A program made the position numbers and the translations under genes. A stretch of 64,000 nt of DNA from positions 1 to 64,000 of the forward strand of contig JBBSFB010000014.1 in NCBI GenBank assembly GCA_038239145.1. The letters are read 5' to 3'. Under the pieces are notes generated by a model. It worked only from the letters and a program-made list of their open reading frames with translations, did not search any database and had not been told where the DNA came from. Positions 60,770 through 64,000 of the stretch are shown here, piece after piece (the first letter of the stretch is position 1; each line of letters begins with the position of its first letter). The DNA comes from PALSA-610 sp038239145 (GTDB lineage: Bacteria; Actinomycetota; Acidimicrobiia; IMCC26256; PALSA-610).

Positions 60770-61656
60770 AGGAAGCGGACGATCGAGATACCGCCCGCGA
60801 GCAGGCAGTAGATCGCGAAGGGCAACAAGTTTCGGGTCTGGAAGAACCGGACGAGGAACCGGACCGAGACGAAGGCGGCGACCGCCGCGAAGCATCCGCC
60901 GACGGCCGCTTGACCGCGAATGCCGTCGCCGTTCGGGCCGATGAAGTCGTGCAGCTTGTAGAGACCGGCGGCGAGGATGATCGGCGTGGCGAGCAAGAAC
61001 GAGAACCGCGCCGCGTCTTCGTGATCGAGTCCCCGCGCGAGCCCGGCGACCATGGTGATCCCGGAACGGCTGATGCCGGCGAAGAGGGCTCCGATCTGGG
61101 CGACGCCCACGGCCACCGCCTCCCGGAATTCGAGCGTGTCGAGCCGGCGTCCCGTCTCCGTGCTGCTCGAGCTGGTCGGACCGCTCTCGATCAACTCCCG
61201 TGTTGACGCCCGTCGCCGGAGCCTGTCACCCGCGAGCAGCACCACCCCGTTGGCAGTGAGGAACACGGCGGCCGCGAGCGGCTTGGCGAAGACGGTGCGC
61301 AGGGTGTGCTCCAGCAGGATCCCGGTGAGCCCAGCCGGGATCGTCGCCACGATGAGCAACCACGCCATACGCTCGTCGGGCTGTTCGAGCCGGCGCGTCC
61401 GTAGCGTGCGGAAGAAGGCTTTGACGATGCGCACCCAATCGGCCCGGAAGTAGACGACGAGCGCAAGTGCGGTGGCGACGTGCAGCATGACCAGGAACGC
61501 GAGATAGGGCGACTCGCTCTGCGACTGGTCCTTGACGAACGTGTTCCAGCCGAACCAGGCCGGGACGAGCACCGAATGCCCGAGGCTCGAGATCGGGAAC
61601 AACTCCGTCACTCCCTGGAGCAAGCCGATCACGATTGCCTGGAAATAGCTGATCAT
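60766..61656 (-). CDS. uppP: Undecaprenyl-diphosphatase UppP/BacA
   Basis: 296 residues from ATG 61656. ISYFQAIVIGLLQGVTELFPISSLGHS holds the first catalytic Glu cluster, and ALFAGISRSGITMVAGLARGLDHEDAARFSFLLATPIILAAG the second with Arg and Ser. Eight helices. Recycles the C55 lipid carrier for peptidoglycan and other envelope polymers. A Ser-rich cytosolic loop (SGPTSSSSTETG) is longer than usual. Overlaps the small upstream gene by 1 bp (TGATG). Confidence 0.94.
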   Translation of the reverse strand: MISYFQAIVIGLLQGVTELFPISSLGHSVLVPAWFGWNTFVKDQSQSESPYLAFLVMLHVATALALVVYFRADWVRIVKAFFRTLRTRRLEQPDERMAWLLIVATIPAGLTGILLEHTLRTVFAKPLAAAVFLTANGVVLLAGDRLRRRASTRELIESGPTSSSSTETGRRLDTLEFREAVAVGVAQIGALFAGISRSGITMVAGLARGLDHEDAARFSFLLATPIILAAGLYKLHDFIGPNGDGIRGQAAVGGCFAAVAAFVSVRFLVRFFQTRNLLPFAIYCLLAGGISIVRFL

Positions 61657-61916
61657 CAACGTCCCTGTTCGATTGGATTCCCGGCATCCGTGGCGGGCGG
61701 TTCCGTCAGGTCTCTCCGGTGGGAACTCGCCGCGCGCCCGATCGACACGGAGAGCGCCGCGGCGACGCCGATGGGGAGGATGGGCCACGCGCCGGCTCCG
61801 GCGTGCGCCGCGACGTACGTAATCGAGACGATGACGACGACGGCGACGGCGATCGTCCAGTCATCGCCGACGACGAAGTCGTACCAGAACCTCCCGAACT
61901 GCGAGAGCCGTCTCAT
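61656..61916 (-). CDS. Small two-helix membrane protein (86 aa)
   Basis: 86 residues. RRLSQFGRFWYDFVVGDDW at the start, then a helix (TIAVAVVVIVSITYVAA) and a second (AWPILPIGVAAALSVSIG), with a charged tail. No domain recognised. ATG 61916 overlaps the stop of the upstream gene (ATGA) and its own stop overlaps uppP, so it sits in the middle of a coupled operon. Confidence 0.75.
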   Translation of the reverse strand: MRRLSQFGRFWYDFVVGDDWTIAVAVVVIVSITYVAAHAGAGAWPILPIGVAAALSVSIGRAASSHRRDLTEPPATDAGNPIEQGR

Positions 61917-62668
61917 GCGACCGCGATCCTGGTCGTGCGTCCGGACCGACGCAGGAGTGCGACCAGACCGAACGAGCAGACGAGCACGAAGGCGATGACG
62001 CCGAGCAGCGACGCGTCGGAACCCGGCCACGAGACCCCGGCGCCCTCACCCGCCCAGAAGATGCCGAAGGAGCTGAGCATCACGCCAACCGCGAACTTCA
62101 GCGTGTTCTCGGGAACGCGGGAGAGGGGAGCGTGGACGACGACGCCGACGAGGGACACGACGACGAGGGCGGCTGCGGCGGCGGCCGCCGCGAGACCGAC
62201 GTTGTGCTGGGTACCTCCGAACGTGACGACGATGAACGCAACTTCGAGTCCTTCGAGGAACACGCCTTTGAACGCGACGGTGAACGCATACCAATCGTGA
62301 GCGGGCCGGTCCGAGGTGGAACCGCCGGGTCCCGCACGCATCAGCCCGACCTCGGCTGCGAAGATCGCGTCCTCGTCGTGCAACGCCTTCAGGCCACCGG
62401 CCCGGAGTATCGCTTTGCGGAGCCACTGCAGTCCGAACACGAGCAGGATCGTGCCGACCGCGAGTCGCAGCGTGGAGATCGGGAGCGACGCGAGTGCGGG
62501 ACCGAACGCTGCGACGATCACCGCCAGCCCGGCGAGCGCGGCCACGACACCGGCGGCGGCCGAACGCCAGCCCCGAGTGACCGCCACCGCGAGCACGATC
62601 GTCAACGCCTCGACCATTTCGACGGTCGAAGCCCCGAAGGCGGCGGCAAACAACAAGAACGTATGCAC
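61913..62668 (-). CDS. Polytopic membrane protein, COG4280-like
   Basis: 251 residues from GTG 62668, which has AGAGGGG 8 bp upstream; the longer frame to 62707 would start inside a palindrome. Seven hydrophobic segments. GASTVEMVEALTIVLAVAVTRGW at the start and FKGVFLEGLEVAFIVVTFG in the middle form two Glu-containing repeats, as in GDT1/iron-transporter-like two-fold membrane proteins. A cation-transport role is possible. First gene of the three-gene operon divergent from the RpiR regulator. Confidence 0.78.
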   Translation of the reverse strand: MHTFLLFAAAFGASTVEMVEALTIVLAVAVTRGWRSAAAGVVAALAGLAVIVAAFGPALASLPISTLRLAVGTILLVFGLQWLRKAILRAGGLKALHDEDAIFAAEVGLMRAGPGGSTSDRPAHDWYAFTVAFKGVFLEGLEVAFIVVTFGGTQHNVGLAAAAAAAALVVVSLVGVVVHAPLSRVPENTLKFAVGVMLSSFGIFWAGEGAGVSWPGSDASLLGVIAFVLVCSFGLVALLRRSGRTTRIAVA

Positions 62669-62700
62669 GGCATCGACCCCTCTTGTCCGGTCCGGCGTTC

Positions 62701-62745
62701 GTAGCATACACTACCGATCGTGGTAACAGAAGTAGTAAACGCTAC
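62701..62745. promoter_or_regulatory. Two 14-bp palindromic sites, probable RpiR operators
   Basis: GTAGCATACACTAC (62701-62714) and GTAGTAAACGCTAC (62732-62745) share the form GTAG-N3-AC-N-CTAC. Starts are 31 bp apart, about three helical turns, so one dimer or tetramer could hold both on the same face. They lie between the divergent membrane operon and the regulator; the second site is within the regulator's first codons. Confidence 0.65.
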
Positions 62746-63604
62746 CGAGACGTTGGCCGACCGTCTGGCCCTTCGGGTCGCCGATCTCGCGCCGGCCGAG
62801 CGCCGGGTCGCGGACGCCCTGGTCGAGCTGGGCGCCGACGCGTCCCTGCTCTCGGCCTCCGCCCTTGCGGCCCAACTCGGGACGAGTGATGCCACGGTCG
62901 TCCGCACCGCGAAGGCGCTCGGCTACAGCGGGCTGGCCGAGCTGCGCCGTGCCCTCGTCGTGGACGTCGCCAACCCGCCGCCGGGGGAGCGGCTCCGGCG
63001 CACGCTCGATCGCACTTCTCGCGACCAGATCTTCGCCGCGACGATGGGCAACCACCTCGCTGCGCTCGACGAGCTGGCTCGCAACGTGTCGACTGCCGAT
63101 TTCGAGGTGGCGGTCGACACACTCGTGGGCTCCGGGCGGGTGGTGTGGCGTGGAGTCGGACCGTCCGCGCACCTGGCCGCGTACGCGCAGATCCTCACGC
63201 AGCGCATCGGGAAACCGAGCACGGCGTTCGTGCACACGGGAACGTCGTTCGCCGACGAATTGTCGGCGCTCCGTGTCGGCGACGCGGTGGTGTTGCTCGC
63301 CTACGGCCGACTGCAGTCGCACGCCCGGGTGCTCGTGGAGCGATCGGCGGAGCTCGGTGTACCGGTGATCTTGATCACGGACACGCTCGGGCGCCGGCTC
63401 GGCCCGCATGTCCACACGACGCTGCAGTCGGGACGGGGTGCGCCCGGGTCGTTCGCGAGCCACAGCACGACGCTCGTGCTCATCGAAGCGCTGGTGCTCG
63501 GAGTCGCGGCAGCCGATCGGGACGCGTCGGGGGCGGCGCTGGCCACCCTGAACGATCTGCGGGCGGCCCTCGCCGGACGCCGCATCGACGTCGACACGCC
63601 GTAG
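62720..63604 (+). CDS. RpiR/MurR-family transcriptional regulator
   Basis: 294 residues from GTG 62720. HTH_6 domain at the start: LADLAPAERRVADALVE-like block, then LSASALAAQLGTSDATVVRTAKALGYSGLAELRRAL. SIS sugar-phosphate-binding domain from about 120, with GRVVWRGVGPSAHLAAYAQ, VVLLAYGRLQSHARVL and PVILITDTLG. Ligand probably a sugar or amino-sugar phosphate. Likely autoregulated and controlling the divergent uppP operon through the paired palindromes. Confidence 0.9.
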   Translation: MVTEVVNATETLADRLALRVADLAPAERRVADALVELGADASLLSASALAAQLGTSDATVVRTAKALGYSGLAELRRALVVDVANPPPGERLRRTLDRTSRDQIFAATMGNHLAALDELARNVSTADFEVAVDTLVGSGRVVWRGVGPSAHLAAYAQILTQRIGKPSTAFVHTGTSFADELSALRVGDAVVLLAYGRLQSHARVLVERSAELGVPVILITDTLGRRLGPHVHTTLQSGRGAPGSFASHSTTLVLIEALVLGVAAADRDASGAALATLNDLRAALAGRRIDVDTP

Positions 63605-63645
63605 GCGAGCGGCAGAGGCGTCCGCGCCCCATCTACGCTGGAGTC

Positions 63646-63924
63646 ATGTGCCGAAACATCACTGAGCTCCGCGGTCTCGAACCTCCGGCCACGCGTCAGG
63701 AGATCGAAGCGGCCGCCCGTCAATACGTGCGCAAGGTGACCGGCGTGACGCGGCCGCGAGTCGACGTCGCCGGCGCGATGGAAGCGGCGTCTCTGCAGAT
63801 CGCCGCGATCACCGAGCAGTTGCTCGGCGAGATGCCCGCCCGTCGTCAACCGCCCCCGAAGCTGCCCCCGCTGCGCCGACCCGAGGTGCGGAGCCGGCTC
63901 GGGCTCGATCCGTTCGTCCGCTGA
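63646..63924 (+). CDS. DUF2277 protein
   Basis: 92 residues from ATG 63646. MCRNITELRGLEPPATRQEIEAAARQYVRKVTGV is the DUF2277 signature, including the invariant MCRNI start. A Pro-rich tail follows. Soluble small protein with no established role. It follows the RpiR gene by 41 bp on the same strand. Confidence 0.9.
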   Translation: MCRNITELRGLEPPATRQEIEAAARQYVRKVTGVTRPRVDVAGAMEAASLQIAAITEQLLGEMPARRQPPPKLPPLRRPEVRSRLGLDPFVR

Positions 63925-63942
63925 GACCGCGGCGCAGCGGCG

Positions 63943-64000
63943 CTAGGGGAGTTTGCCTTCGCCCTCTTGGTTTGCCCCGCGCTCGATCGCTTCCTTGTAC
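63943..64000 (-). CDS. C-terminal end of an unidentified gene (18 residues)
   Basis: On the minus strand the frame YKEAIERGANQEGEGKLP ends with TAG at 63945-63943 and is open to the window edge. The end resembles normal coding sequence (charged helix, Gly/Glu tail) but is too short to name. It converges on the DUF2277 gene. Confidence 0.5.
   Translation of the reverse strand, partial: YKEAIERGANQEGEGKLP

Overview
The window is about 70% GC, uses GTG and occasionally TTG starts freely, and packs genes into chains whose stop and start codons overlap (ATGA/GTGA). Family content points to a high-GC actinobacterium: several cytochrome P450s, a DUF222/HNH protein, an MDMPI-type protein, nitrobindin, PRC-barrel proteins, an ECF sigma factor, a GAF-less ANTAR stub and DUF2277. 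An Acidimicrobiia-like lineage is my best guess; this is an inference from gene families, not a marker-gene result. No rRNA, tRNA, CRISPR array or intact insertion sequence was recognised.

1-5.5 kb: edge of a small nonribosomal peptide locus, with the 3' end of a P450, a one-module C-A-PCP-TE synthetase 5 bp downstream, and a convergent Sfp-type phosphopantetheinyl transferase that could activate it. 5.5-24.4 kb: mostly single metabolic genes (pyrophosphatase, acyl-CoA dehydrogenase, PAP2 phosphatase, MOSC protein, a second P450, GHMP kinase, nitrobindin, beta-lactamase-like hydrolase, NuoF-like flavoprotein, aldo/keto reductase, two FAD enzymes). It also holds two broken genes: a DUF222/HNH gene with one extra base, and an MFS transporter/cyclic-nucleotide-binding gene carrying a 7-bp repeat expansion and several other lesions. 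24.4-27.8 kb: exported hydrolases and an extradiol dioxygenase.

27.8-33.5 kb (minus strand): a metal locus with a nickel/cobalt ECF importer (NikM, NikQ, NikO), a Fur-family regulator, a His-rich small protein, a DUF4331 protein and a small Tat-signal protein. A strong hairpin separates the two halves. 33.7-44.3 kb: two divergent, translationally coupled operons. Leftward are a GT2 glycosyltransferase, DUF2064, a membrane-anchored molybdopterin oxidoreductase, a 4-TM protein, a MacB-like ABC pair and an SGNH lipoprotein. Rightward are a polytopic membrane protein resembling a glycosyltransferase, a two-component system, a sugar-nucleotide epimerase and a methyltransferase. Together these suggest envelope glycan or redox work.

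44.5-52.8 kb: a region of gene decay around a membrane-anchored ECF sigma/kelch-like fusion. It holds a TolB/PD40 relic, an N-terminally truncated EAL protein beside a 24-bp tandem repeat, a Calx-beta relic and an ANTAR stub, among intact small genes. 52.8-54 kb: a 44-residue membrane peptide coupled to two PRC-barrel proteins. 54-57.9 kb: a cobalamin riboswitch followed by a complete ECF transporter (T, double-ATPase A, S), probably for cobalamin or a precursor. 58-64 kb: a divergent P450, an NAD(P)-binding protein, a CPBP protease, and an RpiR-type regulator divergent from a three-gene operon ending in UppP. Two matching 14-bp palindromes sit between and within the divergent starts. The window ends with DUF2277 and the last 18 codons of a minus-strand gene.
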